Shown: positions 1 through 8,884, counted from the first letter of the stretch. The stretch is DNA of 64,000 nucleotides from an uncultured Bacteroidales bacterium (GCA_946405435.1 CAMJHF010000009.1:41188-105187), one strand, 5' to 3'. Numbers and translations are program-made. The notes: generated from the letters alone by a model not told the origin.

Positions 1-1
1 C

Positions 2-541
2 AACATAGCCGTCAAGTCAGCTTCTTTTTACGGTCTTGTGGAATCGAAAATCGCCGGGGGAGCTCAGGTTGCGATAGGTGCGCACCCATACCGGGACTGC
101 GCTTACGACGAGGCGCTGGCCGTGCTGTCTGCAGGCAAGGCACATCTTGCGGAGATGTCGCGTGCCGTGGATTTCCTGGCCGCCGAAGGTTTCCCCCGCC
201 ACGCGGGCCTGTTCGAAACAAATGTAGTCCTGCGTGCCATCGGACCGCAGAGCGTGAGGCGTATGGACGAGCTGTGGTGGAAATGCATCAGCGAGGTGTC
301 GCGCCGGGACCAGCTGTCCCTTGTCCGGTGTGCCCGCAAAGCTGATGTTACTATAGATACGCTGTTTCCTGCCGGCACGAATGTAAGAGATTGTGAATGG
401 GTGTCCTATGAGTATCACGACCGCACGCCGGCGCGCAGTTTCCTGGGCAAAAAATGGAACGGCCTGCGGCAGTTTGTATCCAAGATACTTCTGAGATTGA
501 AGATAGCCGCCAAGTCAAGAAATCTACGCGGCAGCCGCTAA
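2..541 (+). CDS. DUF616-like glycosyltransferase domain protein, 5' end cut by window
   Basis: The frame is open from the first bases, so the true start lies upstream; 179 codons are visible. The visible part has the pattern of the DUF616 (TOD1/MUCI70-type) glycosyltransferase-like family: an HPYRDCAYDEA segment, a GLFETNVVLR segment and a WWKCIS...RRDQLSL segment near the end of the domain. A basic tail follows. This family is found in glycan assembly clusters, which fits the two family 2 glycosyltransferases facing it. It ends convergently with the next gene, sharing 3 bases (539-541 against 538-540). The substrate cannot be told. Family assignment is from remembered motifs only. Confidence 0.65.
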   Translation, partial: NIAVKSASFYGLVESKIAGGAQVAIGAHPYRDCAYDEALAVLSAGKAHLAEMSRAVDFLAAEGFPRHAGLFETNVVLRAIGPQSVRRMDELWWKCISEVSRRDQLSLVRCARKADVTIDTLFPAGTNVRDCEWVSYEYHDRTPARSFLGKKWNGLRQFVSKILLRLKIAAKSRNLRGSR

Positions 542-1419
542 ATCCGTTTTCTTTTGTCGGGGAACAGGAACGCTCCTTTCTTGCGGCTTTTTCTACGGTA
601 ACGAAGCAATGTCGGGCAGCGTTTGAGGAACGTCCCGATGAATCTGAACGGAGTGCCGCTGAAGTGCAGGCACCCTATGCCCGCCAGGCGCAAAGGCTCC
701 CATAGGATGCGGAAGAAAACGCCCTTCGCAGGATTGCTGACGTGGATGATGGAGGCGTTGCACTTGAGGAACATGCGCCGCTCCGGCGAGTCCGGGCGGT
801 CGGCCCTGTCGTGGATGGCGCGCGCGGCGGGCACCACTCCGGCCTTGAGGCCGAACCAGCGGACCCTGTCCAGGTAGTTGTCGTCCTCGCCGTACATGAC
901 GAACGCATGGGAGAAACCGCCGACCTGCAGTATGCACGAACGGCTAATCATCCAGTGTGCCGCCATGACGAAGGGGACCTCCACAACTCCGGCGTCTTTG
1001 TCTTTTGCGATGTAACGTTTGCAGCGCCGTGCGAACTGGCGGTCCATCTTTTTGCCGCCGCCGTCGTACTGCACAGGGCTCAGTACGCCGTAGCTGTCGT
1101 CTTTGAAAGCATCGAGCAGCAGACGGAACGTGTCGGGCTCCACCCAGGCGTCCTGGTTGAGAAGGTATGCGTAGCCGTACCCTTCTTCGAGCACCCGCCT
1201 CAGACCGATGTTGTTCGCTGCGCCGAAACCCATATTGGAGGTATTGCAGATTACTTCCACGGACTTCTTCTGGAGCCTTTCCACGGTGCCGTCGGTGGAA
1301 CCGTTGTCTATGACGAGGATGTCGGCCTGGGTGTCCGATTTGCGTACCGAGTCGATGCAGCGGTCTATCCAGCGCATCCCGTTGAAGGTCACTATGATGA
1401 CGAGAATCTCAGATTTCAT
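538..1419 (-). CDS. Family 2 glycosyltransferase
   Basis: A 293-aa protein that begins with the GT2 fold signature: a beta strand ILVIIVTFNG followed by LVIDNGSTDGTVERL, which forms the nucleotide-sugar site. The segment YLLNQDAWVEPD occupies the place of the DxD metal-binding motif, and MYGEDDNYLDRV is the usual acceptor-side acidic motif. The basic C-terminus has no clear membrane helix. Such enzymes transfer sugars, often rhamnose, to lipopolysaccharide or capsule chains, but the sugar here is unknown. It overlaps the upstream GT2 gene by 11 bp, so the two are very probably co-transcribed and translationally coupled. Confidence 0.85.
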   Translation of the reverse strand: MKSEILVIIVTFNGMRWIDRCIDSVRKSDTQADILVIDNGSTDGTVERLQKKSVEVICNTSNMGFGAANNIGLRRVLEEGYGYAYLLNQDAWVEPDTFRLLLDAFKDDSYGVLSPVQYDGGGKKMDRQFARRCKRYIAKDKDAGVVEVPFVMAAHWMISRSCILQVGGFSHAFVMYGEDDNYLDRVRWFGLKAGVVPAARAIHDRADRPDSPERRMFLKCNASIIHVSNPAKGVFFRILWEPLRLAGIGCLHFSGTPFRFIGTFLKRCPTLLRYRRKSRKKGAFLFPDKRKRI

Positions 1420-2314
1420 TGAAGTAGCGTGCGAATATTTCTTTGGGCGTCAGGCGTGTAAATATGCTGCGGGTATTGTGCTTGTAGGTGATGTAGTCAG
1501 TCTTGTTGCCGGAAAACCGTGCCTTTATGCGTTTGGCCATCTCTGCCGCCCATACTCCCAGTCCGAGACAAAAGTAGCGTAGCGGGCTTCCGTCTGCGAA
1601 GAATATCAGGCTGCCCCTGATGGCGCAGGGGCGGACTGCCGGAGCGAGCGGCGAAGATGTGGTGCGCCACTTGTGTATCACGGAGGCGTCGGCGTCGCAC
1701 CATACTGAATAGCCTCTGCGGCGTGCCAGGGTGGTAAGCGCTATGTCTTCCGGGGTGAAAAAGTACCGCTCGTCGAACCACCCCAGTTCTTTGAAAATGC
1801 TGGTCTTGATAAGGAAAGCCGCACCGCTTGCATTGAAGGTGCGGAACAGCCCGCTGCCGTTGTCCGTGGTCTCGGAATAAAGGTGCCACTGCTGCAGGAC
1901 ATACTTGAAAGCAGGGTAGTCGGGACGGCCGCAGAGCTGCAGGGAGCCGTCTGCATTCAGCAGTTTCGGCGCCACGATTGCGGCATAGGAGGGGAGGCTG
2001 CCGAAGTCTCCGAGCAGTTTGTCGATGGCGGGACCGGGCAGCTCGGTGTCGTCGTTGAGGATGAAACAGTAAGAGCCGCGGGCGCGGCGGAGCGCAAGGT
2101 TGTTGTTTTCCGAAAAGCCGCTGAGGGCGTTGTTCACTATGAACGTAACCCAGGGATAATCAGCCTGTACTGCTGACAGATTGTCAGGAGAAAAGCGGTA
2201 TGCGACCACAAGTACCTCATAATCTGCCTTGGTATGCAGTTTGATGCTGTCCAGGCACGGCCTGAGGTTGTCGGGCCGGTTCATGCAAACTATTATTATA
2301 CTCACGGTGGGCAT
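1409..2314 (-). CDS. Family 2 glycosyltransferase
   Basis: A 301-aa GT2 protein. VSIIIVCMNRPDNLRPCLDSI starts the Rossmann-like core, and CFILNDDTELPGP supplies the DxD-type metal site (NDD). FDERYFFTPEDIAL is the downstream acidic motif. The ATG at 2314 is only 6 bp from a TACATTTG -7 box (2321-2328 on the minus strand), so the transcript may start almost at the initiation codon. It leads a two-gene cluster with the GT2 gene at 538-1419. The acceptor is unknown; a role in surface polysaccharide synthesis is inferred from the family only. Confidence 0.85.
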   Translation of the reverse strand: MPTVSIIIVCMNRPDNLRPCLDSIKLHTKADYEVLVVAYRFSPDNLSAVQADYPWVTFIVNNALSGFSENNNLALRRARGSYCFILNDDTELPGPAIDKLLGDFGSLPSYAAIVAPKLLNADGSLQLCGRPDYPAFKYVLQQWHLYSETTDNGSGLFRTFNASGAAFLIKTSIFKELGWFDERYFFTPEDIALTTLARRRGYSVWCDADASVIHKWRTTSSPLAPAVRPCAIRGSLIFFADGSPLRYFCLGLGVWAAEMAKRIKARFSGNKTDYITYKHNTRSIFTRLTPKEIFARYFNEI

Positions 2315-2320
2315 GGATTA

Positions 2321-2328
2321 CAAATGTA
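2321..2328 (-). promoter_or_regulatory. -7 box (TACATTTG) for the GT2 pair
   Basis: This matches the Bacteroidota sigma-ABfr -7 consensus TAnnTTTG, read on the minus strand, 6 bp before the GT2 start codon. No good TTTG is seen at -33. It lies only 13 bp from the divergent secA -7 box. Confidence 0.5.
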
Positions 2329-2341
2329 CAATATTTTTTAC

Positions 2342-2349
2342 TAAATTTG
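2342..2349 (+). promoter_or_regulatory. -7 box (TAAATTTG) for secA
   Basis: A perfect match to TAnnTTTG, 21 bp before the secA ATG at 2371. It fits a short leader and supports the ATG rather than the in-frame TTG at 2347, which lies inside this box. No clear -33 TTTG is seen. Confidence 0.6.
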
Positions 2350-2370
2350 CCCGATTTAGATATTTATAGA

Positions 2371-5300
2371 ATGGCACTAGCTGACGTTATCAAAAAAATC
2401 TTCGGCTCCAAGGCGGACCGCGACTACAAAGCCGTCAAGCCGACCCTCCAGAAAATACTTGCAGTTTACCCGGAAATAGATGCTCTCTCAAACGATGACC
2501 TAAGGGCCCGCAGTGCTGCGCTCAAGCAGCGCCTTCGCGAAGTCGAGGCTCCGTTTGAGGACCGCATGGCCCAGATCCGCGAAGAACTGGGCAAGGACAT
2601 TCCGGTGTCCGAGAAGGAAAAACTCGCCACCGAATCCGACAAGCTGGTCAAGGATGAAGACGAGGCGATAGAAAAATGCCTCACCGAAATCCTTCCCGAT
2701 GCCTTTGCAATAATGAAGAGCACTGCCCGCAGGCTCAAGGAAAATGAATTTATCGAAGTAACGGCCAACCAGTTCGACCGCGACATAAGCGTCAACCACG
2801 ACTTCGTGCGTATCGAGGGCGACAAGGCCATTTACTGCAATCACTGGGTGGCCGGCGGCAACGAGGTCACCTGGGACATGGTCCACTACGACGTGCAGCT
2901 TATCGGCGGTATCGCCCTGCATCAGGGCAAGATAGCCGAAATGGCGACAGGTGAGGGCAAAACCCTCGTGGCAACCCTGCCTGTATTCCTTAACGCCCTT
3001 GCAGGCAAAGGTGTGCACGTGGTTACCGTCAACGATTACCTGTCAAAGCGTGACTCCGAGTGGATGGGCCCTCTGTACATGTTCCACGGTCTGAGCGTCG
3101 ACTGCATAGACAAGCACCAGCCCAATTCCGACGCCCGCAAGCGTGCGTACGACTGCGATATCACTTTCGGTACCAACAACGAATTCGGCTTCGACTACCT
3201 GCGTGACAACATGGCGGTCAGCAAGGAGGACCTGGTGCAGCGCAAGCATCACTTCGCCATCGTGGACGAGGTCGACTCCGTCTTGATAGACGACGCCCGT
3301 ACGCCGTTGATTATATCCGGTCCGGTCCAGAAGACCACTGACGACGACGCCCAGTACAGCGAGTTCAAGCCTTATGTGGAGCGCCTTTATTTGGCTCAGC
3401 GCCAGCTGGTCAACCAGTGTCTCAACGAGGCAAAGAAACTCATCGCCGCCGGCGATGAACGCGAGGGCGGCAAGCTGCTCCTCCGCGCCCACAAGGGACT
3501 TCCCAAGTATCAGCCTCTGATCAAATATCTCTCCGAGCCCGGCATCAAGGTCATCCTCCAGAAAACCGAGAATTATTATATCCAGGACAACGAGAAGGAG
3601 ATGCCGGTCATTACCGACCCTCTGTATTTCGTTATCAACGAGCAGCTTAATTCCGTAGTAAAGACCGATAAGGGCGACGCCATGCTGGCCCAGGCCGTAG
3701 GCACCGAAGACTTCTTCGTCCTTCCCGACGTGGGAGCCCGTACCGCTGAAATCATGCAGGGCGAGGGAACCGCCGTGCAGAAGCAGGAGCGCAAGGACGC
3801 ACTCATGGAAGAATTCTCCCTCAAGAGCGAGCGCGTGCATGTGGTGGAACAGCTGCTCAAGGCCTACGCCATGTTCGAGAAGGATGTGGACTATATCATT
3901 TCCGAAGACGGCAAGGTCAAGATAGTGGACGAGAGCACCGGCCGTATCATGGAAGGACGCCGTTGGAGCGACGGTCTGCACCAGGCTGTGGAAGCCAAGG
4001 AAAACGTCAAGGTGGAGGCCGCAACCCAGACCTTCGCGACCATCACCCTGCAGAACTACTTCCGTATGTATCACAAACTTGCGGGTATGACCGGTACGGC
4101 AGAAACCGAGGCCGGTGAGTTCTGGAGCATCTACAAGCTGGACGTTATGGTCATTCCTACCAACCGTCCCGTCATACGTGACGACCAGGATGACCGCATA
4201 TACAAGACAAAGAAGGCCAAGTACGCCGCAGTCATAGACCGTGTGGCTGAACTCTCAAAAGCCGGGCGCCCCGTCCTGGTGGGTACCACCGACGTGGAGA
4301 CTTCGGAACTGCTGTCCAGGATGCTCCGCATGCGCGGCATCCGGCACAATGTCCTCAATGCCAAGGAGCATGCACGCGAAGCTGAAATCGTGGCCCAGGC
4401 CGGACAGAGTTCAACGGTCACCATCGCCACCAACATGGCAGGTCGTGGTACCGATATCAAACTCTCCGACGAAGTCAAGAAGGCCGGAGGTCTCGCCATC
4501 ATCGGCACCGAGCGCCATGACTCCCGCCGCGTCGACCGTCAGCTCCGCGGACGTGCCGGACGTCAGGGAGACCCGGGATCGTCCACCTTCTATATCTCGC
4601 TGGAAGATAAGTTGATGCGCCTTTTCGGCTCGGAACGTATCGCCGGCATGGTGGACAAAATGGGCATGCGTGACGACGAGGCCCTTGTGAGCTCCATGCT
4701 TTCCGGTGCAATCGAGAATGCCCAGAAGAAGGTAGAGGAAAACAACTTCGGTATCCGTAAGCGCCTGCTGGAATACGACGATGTCATGAACTATCAGCGC
4801 GAGGCCATCTATTCCCGCCGCCGCAATGCTATAAGCGGCGAGAAGGTGGAAATCGACCTTCGCAACATGATGGTCGACACCGCCACGCTCTTCGTGGAAA
4901 AATCCCGCGGGCTTACTTGCGAAGACTTTCGCGAAAGCCTTATGGCACGTTTCTCCATCGACCTTGAGATTACGCCTGCTGAATACGACAAGATCAAGGA
5001 CCGCGAACTTGTGGACAGCATCTGCCGCGTCATGGAAGAGACCTATTCCAGAAGGATGGATGCCCTGGACGAAAAGCTCTATCCTATTATCAAGGAAGTC
5101 TATGAGAAGCAGGGATCGATGTACCAGAACATCGCTATCCCCGTGTCCGATGGCCGCAAGGTCCTGAATCTCTCGGTAAACCTCCAGAAGGCATACGAAA
5201 CCGAGGGCAAGGAAGTGTCCAAGACTCTGAGCAAGAACATCATACTCTATCAGATCGACGAGCACTGGAAGGAACATCTCCGCGATATGGACGACCTCAA

Positions 5301-5649
5301 GCAAAGCGTCCAGAACGCCACATACGAGCAGAAAGACCCTATCGTGGTGTACAAGCTGGAGAGCTACAATCTTTTCTCCGAGATGCTTGAATCTCTCAAT
5401 CAGGATGTGTTGTCGTTCCTCTTCAGGGCGTTTATTCCCCTTACCGACCGTAACCAGCAGCCCCAAAGGGCAGCGCAGCGCAAGCCTGACATGTCGCAGA
5501 TGCAGACCAGGCGTACAGACCTCAGCACCAACGGCGAGCCCAAGTCCAACGCTCCCGTCAAGGTGGAGAAGAGAGTAGGACGTAACGACCCCTGTCCTTG
5601 CGGCAGCGGTAAAAAATACAAGAATTGCCATGGACAAGGGCTTGTTTAA
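2371..5649 (+). CDS. secA: Protein translocase ATPase SecA
   Basis: A 1092-aa SecA, the motor that pushes preproteins through SecYEG at the inner membrane. Walker A (MATGEGKTLVATLPV) is near residue 191 and the DEAD-type Walker B (VDEVDSVLIDD) near residue 297. The helicase-like motif GRGTDIKL and the QLRGRAGRQGDPGSS motif follow, and the C-terminal zinc-binding tail CPCGSGKKYKNCHG ends the protein. It is about 190 residues longer than the E. coli protein, with extra sequence before Walker A and in the middle, as is usual in Bacteroidota. The start was placed at ATG 2371 because the in-frame TTG upstream falls in the promoter. The bactofilin gene starts inside its last codons. Confidence 0.97.
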   Translation: MALADVIKKIFGSKADRDYKAVKPTLQKILAVYPEIDALSNDDLRARSAALKQRLREVEAPFEDRMAQIREELGKDIPVSEKEKLATESDKLVKDEDEAIEKCLTEILPDAFAIMKSTARRLKENEFIEVTANQFDRDISVNHDFVRIEGDKAIYCNHWVAGGNEVTWDMVHYDVQLIGGIALHQGKIAEMATGEGKTLVATLPVFLNALAGKGVHVVTVNDYLSKRDSEWMGPLYMFHGLSVDCIDKHQPNSDARKRAYDCDITFGTNNEFGFDYLRDNMAVSKEDLVQRKHHFAIVDEVDSVLIDDARTPLIISGPVQKTTDDDAQYSEFKPYVERLYLAQRQLVNQCLNEAKKLIAAGDEREGGKLLLRAHKGLPKYQPLIKYLSEPGIKVILQKTENYYIQDNEKEMPVITDPLYFVINEQLNSVVKTDKGDAMLAQAVGTEDFFVLPDVGARTAEIMQGEGTAVQKQERKDALMEEFSLKSERVHVVEQLLKAYAMFEKDVDYIISEDGKVKIVDESTGRIMEGRRWSDGLHQAVEAKENVKVEAATQTFATITLQNYFRMYHKLAGMTGTAETEAGEFWSIYKLDVMVIPTNRPVIRDDQDDRIYKTKKAKYAAVIDRVAELSKAGRPVLVGTTDVETSELLSRMLRMRGIRHNVLNAKEHAREAEIVAQAGQSSTVTIATNMAGRGTDIKLSDEVKKAGGLAIIGTERHDSRRVDRQLRGRAGRQGDPGSSTFYISLEDKLMRLFGSERIAGMVDKMGMRDDEALVSSMLSGAIENAQKKVEENNFGIRKRLLEYDDVMNYQREAIYSRRRNAISGEKVEIDLRNMMVDTATLFVEKSRGLTCEDFRESLMARFSIDLEITPAEYDKIKDRELVDSICRVMEETYSRRMDALDEKLYPIIKEVYEKQGSMYQNIAIPVSDGRKVLNLSVNLQKAYETEGKEVSKTLSKNIILYQIDEHWKEHLRDMDDLKQSVQNATYEQKDPIVVYKLESYNLFSEMLESLNQDVLSFLFRAFIPLTDRNQQPQRAAQRKPDMSQMQTRRTDLSTNGEPKSNAPVKVEKRVGRNDPCPCGSGKKYKNCHGQGLV

Positions 5650-6076
5650 TAAAATCAAAGGTATGACAAGAATAGCAGAATCCGTAGAGGCCAACGCCGT
5701 GAGCCGAATCTCCGAAGGGACCACTGTAAATGGCCGTATCAACTGCAGCGGTGATATCCGCGTGGATGGTTGTGTCGAGGGCCGCCTGTATTCGGAGGGC
5801 CGTGTGGTTGTGGGGGAGAAAGCTTCCATCGAAGGCACTGTGTTGTGCAACGACCTTGACCTTTGGGGATCTGTGAAGGGCGAGATATTCGTCCGCAACC
5901 TCCTTTCTCTCAAGGGCACTTCATCCGTCCAGGGCGATATTCATGTCCGCAGGCTTCAGGTGGAGATGGGTGCCGAAGTCAACGGCACATGCAAGATGAT
6001 AAGCGAGGATGATTTTGATTCCAGCGTCGGCGATGCCGGTTCATCCCTCCCGGCCGAGCCCGGTCAGGAAGCCTGA
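5630..6076 (+). CDS. Bactofilin (polymer-forming cytoskeletal protein)
   Basis: A 148-aa protein with a central bactofilin beta-helix. Short repeats such as ISEGTTVNGRI, GDIRVDGCVEGRL, EGRVVVGEKASIEGTV and VKGEIFVRNLLSLKGTSSVQGDI run from about residue 27 to 120, with disordered flanks at both ends. Bactofilins polymerise without nucleotide and act in cell shape and envelope organisation. The ATG at 5630 overlaps the secA end by 20 bp; an alternative ATG at 5663 gives 137 aa and has an AAAGG just upstream. The overlap suggests co-expression with secA. An intrinsic terminator follows at 6098-6131. Confidence 0.9.
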   Translation: MDKGLFNKIKGMTRIAESVEANAVSRISEGTTVNGRINCSGDIRVDGCVEGRLYSEGRVVVGEKASIEGTVLCNDLDLWGSVKGEIFVRNLLSLKGTSSVQGDIHVRRLQVEMGAEVNGTCKMISEDDFDSSVGDAGSSLPAEPGQEA

Positions 6077-6406
6077 GCTTATAGAGTAAGATATGTCAAA
6101 GCACCTGTATTCCAGGTGCTTTCCTTTTTTTGTAACCCTGGTCACGAATTCTTTTCTGAACCCCATTGCCTCCAGCATGGCGATGGGGCAGCGCTTGCTT
6201 TGCAGCGGAAGCAGCTGCTGGAGCACAGAGTAGTTTTTCAGCAGTGCATCCATTTCTCCTGATATGAGCTGCTGCCTGCCATAGCTTATGTGCCTGTGGT
6301 ACTTGCTTCTGCACTGTCCGCTGCAAAAGCGTTTGTCGGTCCTTCCGTACAGGGGTTCTCCGCACTCAAGGCAATGTATGGTACTGTCCTCGTTTATTTT
6401 GTACAT
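6041..6406 (-). CDS. Zinc-ribbon protein, DUF2116-like
   Basis: A 121-aa protein. The N-terminus has a four-cysteine zinc ribbon, CLECGEPLYGR followed by RFCSGQCRSKYHRH, near residues 11-38. A helical region follows, with a C-terminal segment rich in aromatic and basic residues. Such proteins are common and uncharacterised in Bacteroidota. The ATG at 6406 was chosen over one 9 codons upstream because the zinc ribbon then starts close to the N-terminus; this is a judgement. The 3' end overlaps the bactofilin gene by 36 bp in convergent orientation and contains the bactofilin terminator hairpin inside its codons. Confidence 0.7.
   Translation of the reverse strand: MYKINEDSTIHCLECGEPLYGRTDKRFCSGQCRSKYHRHISYGRQQLISGEMDALLKNYSVLQQLLPLQSKRCPIAMLEAMGFRKEFVTRVTKKGKHLEYRCFDISYSISSGFLTGLGREG
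6098..6131 (+). terminator. Intrinsic terminator of secA-bactofilin
   Basis: A 10-bp stem AAAGCACCTG/CAGGTGCTTT with a 5-nt loop, then CC and seven T residues. It lies 21 bp after the bactofilin stop. The stem is also read as codons by the convergent zinc-ribbon gene. Confidence 0.85.
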
Positions 6407-6704
6407 GGCCCAAATATCGCGCTCCTGTTGCACATTTCCTATGAATTATAAAAATCGTAAATCATTATTTGCTGATTTTTATAAACCGTCATGATTGCGG
6501 CCTCTGAAAAAAATCCATTTGACAGAAAGAAACAGAAGCACGATTCTTTAAATCTGAAGCCGAGTCTTTAAGAATCGTAAATAATTGATATACTGCGCTC
6601 TGCTTTTGATTGCAGTGTGCGCGGATTGTTGTTCCTTTGCACTCGGGCCGATGGCGAACCCTAGCGCCGGGGAGCCCGGAGTTCAATTAAATTATGAAGA
6701 ACAA
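6407..6704. other. AT-rich intergenic region upstream of ssb
   Basis: About 300 bp without a supportable gene. It holds a near-identical 14-bp direct repeat, AATCGTAAATCATT (6453-6466) and AATCGTAAATAATT (6573-6586), 120 bp apart. An imperfect hairpin has arms CGATTCTTTAA (6541-6551) and TTAAGAATCG (6569-6578). No convincing TAnnTTTG box was seen for ssb; TTCCTTTG at 6632-6639 is the nearest, with one mismatch. Confidence 0.5.
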
Positions 6705-7052
6705 ATGGAGCAAATCAACAAGATCGAATTACTCGGAATTGTCGGGAGCGTGCGTTTCCAGCACATCAACGACAAACCGATGGCCAAATTCACGGTAGTC
6801 ACGAACCGGGCGTACAAAAACAAGGAAGGTGCGCCCATAATTGAAACCCAGTGGCACAATGTTACAGCCTTCGAAGGCAAGAATGTGCAGGACCTTGACA
6901 AGATAGAAAAAGGCCGGCCAATACGCCTGTTCGGCCGTTTGCAGGTTCAGCGCTACACAGGTATGGACGGTGTGGAGCGGACATCGGTGGACATAATCTG
7001 CAACCGCCTGATTCACCTGCCTGAAAATACGGAAGTTCAATATGAAATGTAA
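6705..7052 (+). CDS. ssb: Single-stranded DNA-binding protein
   Basis: A 115-aa protein made of one OB fold. Motifs are LLGIVGSVRFQHINDKPMAKFTV at the start, ETQWHNVTAF in the middle, and GRLQVQRYTGMDGVERTSVDI near the end. It has no long acidic C-terminal tail of the E. coli type, so it is a short SSB of the kind often seen as a second copy in Bacteroidota. The ATG at 6705 matches the start of the fold; the upstream in-frame extension is not SSB-like. The next gene starts 5 bp after its stop, so it may lead the fimbrial lipoprotein genes. Confidence 0.85.
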   Translation: MEQINKIELLGIVGSVRFQHINDKPMAKFTVVTNRAYKNKEGAPIIETQWHNVTAFEGKNVQDLDKIEKGRPIRLFGRLQVQRYTGMDGVERTSVDIICNRLIHLPENTEVQYEM

Positions 7053-7057
7053 TACTT

Positions 7058-8104
7058 ATGAATATGAAAAAGATCAACACCTTCTTTACGGCGTCGGCAT
7101 TGGCCGCCATTGCGCTTACATCATGCACCAAAGACGTAGAAAGAGTCTTTCCAGAGCCTCAAGCTGTCCGTCTGACAGTTAAGGTAGGTGCCGTATCCAC
7201 GCGTGCGTCAGTCCATGGGAATGAGGATATGACGCTGAACAATTTCCAGGTCCTGGTCTATAACGATGCCGGCAAGCTGGAGAAATCCTCGAATCTGGTC
7301 ACCGGTCAGACGCAGCTGACGCTGGACGTCCTTCCCGGAGAGAAAACTGTCTGGGCTGTAGCCAACATACCTGCAATTATCAGCGACGCCTCCGTGCCCA
7401 CGCCGGCGGATCTGAGCGCCAGGATTACCGATCTGAGCGACAATACCATAAACAAACTGACCATGAGCGGCTCTGCTTCCAAGACCGTTTCAATCGACGA
7501 CTCCGTGGTGGAGCTGGAGCTCAAACACCTTGCCTGCAAGGTTGTCATCGACGGCATCAAACGCGAGTTCGACAATCGGAGCTATGCTGCCATTCCGCTG
7601 ACTGTCAAGAAAATATATATGAGCAATGTGGCCGGCAAATGCAGTATCGGATGTGAAGGTGAAGTCCCGGGCCTGTGGTACAATAAACTGGGTGTCATCC
7701 CCGTGGACCTGCCGGCCCCGGTCAAGGCCCTTACTGTCGATGACGGCCTCGACGTCAGCCTTCCCGATGGTGGAAGCTATAACGTGCAGCATACTTTCTA
7801 TGTGTATCCTAATCCGTCCACGGAGAAGGTTTATGGAGGCAGCTGGTCGCCGCGCCGCACACGCCTGGTGCTGGAGTGTGACTATGGCGGACGCACCTGC
7901 TATTATCCGGTTACCCTTCCGGCAGGCGAGAATGGAACCCTCCAGCGCAACAAAGTCTATCGCATAAGCCTGCTTACTCTCACCAAGCCCGGAACCACTT
8001 CTCCCGACGACCCTAACCAGGAAGTATCATCCACCATCGGCTTCAAGGTGATAATCAAAGTCTCCGACTGGGAGGGCGACAATTCATACACAGAAGAATA
8101 CTAG
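7058..8104 (+). CDS. FimA-type fimbrial subunit lipoprotein
   Basis: A 348-aa lipoprotein with a signal peptide ending in the lipobox LTSC. The early region VRLTVKVGAVSTRASVHG and then LNNFQVLVYNDAGKLEKS matches the FimA (P. gingivalis major fimbrillin, PF06321) N-terminal fold. A C-terminal KVIIKVSDWEGDNSYTEEY strand may be the swapped strand used in polymerisation. Type V pilins are lipoproteins that are cleaved and then polymerise on the surface. Its place ahead of an Mfa2-like anchor and a large DUF4906-type protein supports a fimbrial operon. An alternative start is the second ATG at 7064. Confidence 0.7.
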   Translation: MNMKKINTFFTASALAAIALTSCTKDVERVFPEPQAVRLTVKVGAVSTRASVHGNEDMTLNNFQVLVYNDAGKLEKSSNLVTGQTQLTLDVLPGEKTVWAVANIPAIISDASVPTPADLSARITDLSDNTINKLTMSGSASKTVSIDDSVVELELKHLACKVVIDGIKREFDNRSYAAIPLTVKKIYMSNVAGKCSIGCEGEVPGLWYNKLGVIPVDLPAPVKALTVDDGLDVSLPDGGSYNVQHTFYVYPNPSTEKVYGGSWSPRRTRLVLECDYGGRTCYYPVTLPAGENGTLQRNKVYRISLLTLTKPGTTSPDDPNQEVSSTIGFKVIIKVSDWEGDNSYTEEY

Positions 8105-8107
8105 GCT

Positions 8108-8881
8108 ATGCGCAAGACTCTCTGCTTCATTGCCATCCTGCTCACCTACGCGTGTTCCGTAAAAGAGGATCGTTCGGCATGCCCCTGCGAGCTTGTCGTC
8201 CGTAGTGAGGAAGCCCTCAAGACGGAAGGCAGCGTGCTGGTCAGCGTCGTTCAGGACAATGCGGTGGTGAAGCAGGGTATGATGAGCCGCGAGGACTTCG
8301 AGGCGGGACTGTGCCGTATGACAGTCCCGCGGAAGCCCTCTACGGTTACGGTGTTTTCCGGAATCAAGGACATGAACGCCCTGGAAGGCCGTTGGCTCGA
8401 CATTATGTTCGAACATGAATGCGACGAACTATACAGTTGTATGGAGTATGCACAGCTGGCGGGAGAGTCCTATGAGTGTGTAGTCACCACACATAAGAAC
8501 TTCGTCCGTCTGTTCCTTACCATCATCGGCATGCCCAGTGATGCTGCCGCATCAGTAAGGGGGACAGTCCGCGGCTATGACCTCAAGGAACATACGCCTT
8601 TCCGCGGCAATTTCTCATGTCCCGTGCCGGCTGCAGGACTGGGTGAAGAAAGTTGTGTGCGCTTGCCTCGCCAGACCGACGCCGGACTCATGCTGGATAT
8701 ACTGCAGCCCGGAAAGCCGGCCAGACAGATTCCCATAGGAGACATGATTTCCGAGTCGGGGTACAGTTATGATGATCCTGACCTCCTGGATATTGCCATT
8801 ACTGTGGACCTTTCCAAGTCGAATGTGGCGGTAACAGTGTCAGACTGGACCATCGAGGGATACAAAATGATAGAATACTGA
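8108..8881 (+). CDS. Mfa2/FimB-type fimbrial anchor lipoprotein
   Basis: A 257-aa lipoprotein with lipobox LTYAC followed by SVKEDRSACPCELVV. The CxxDRxxCPC pattern just after the lipid-modified cysteine is typical of the FimB/Mfa2 anchor family (PF08842), which caps and anchors type V pili and limits their length. The end has a VAVTVSDWTIEGY strand like the C-terminal strand of its neighbour. It starts 3 bp after the FimA-type gene and ends 3 bp before the next gene, so the three form a tight operon. Confidence 0.75.
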   Translation: MRKTLCFIAILLTYACSVKEDRSACPCELVVRSEEALKTEGSVLVSVVQDNAVVKQGMMSREDFEAGLCRMTVPRKPSTVTVFSGIKDMNALEGRWLDIMFEHECDELYSCMEYAQLAGESYECVVTTHKNFVRLFLTIIGMPSDAAASVRGTVRGYDLKEHTPFRGNFSCPVPAAGLGEESCVRLPRQTDAGLMLDILQPGKPARQIPIGDMISESGYSYDDPDLLDIAITVDLSKSNVAVTVSDWTIEGYKMIEY

Positions 8882-8884
8882 AAA

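Noticed and set aside
2347..2370. Upstream TTG start for secA
   Set aside because: The TTG falls inside the TAAATTTG promoter box; ATG 2371 gives the usual SecA N-terminus.
4411..5919. Minus-strand open frame of about 500 codons opposite secA
   Set aside because: Fully antisense to secA and bactofilin, with no recognisable domain. The secA motifs continue throughout.
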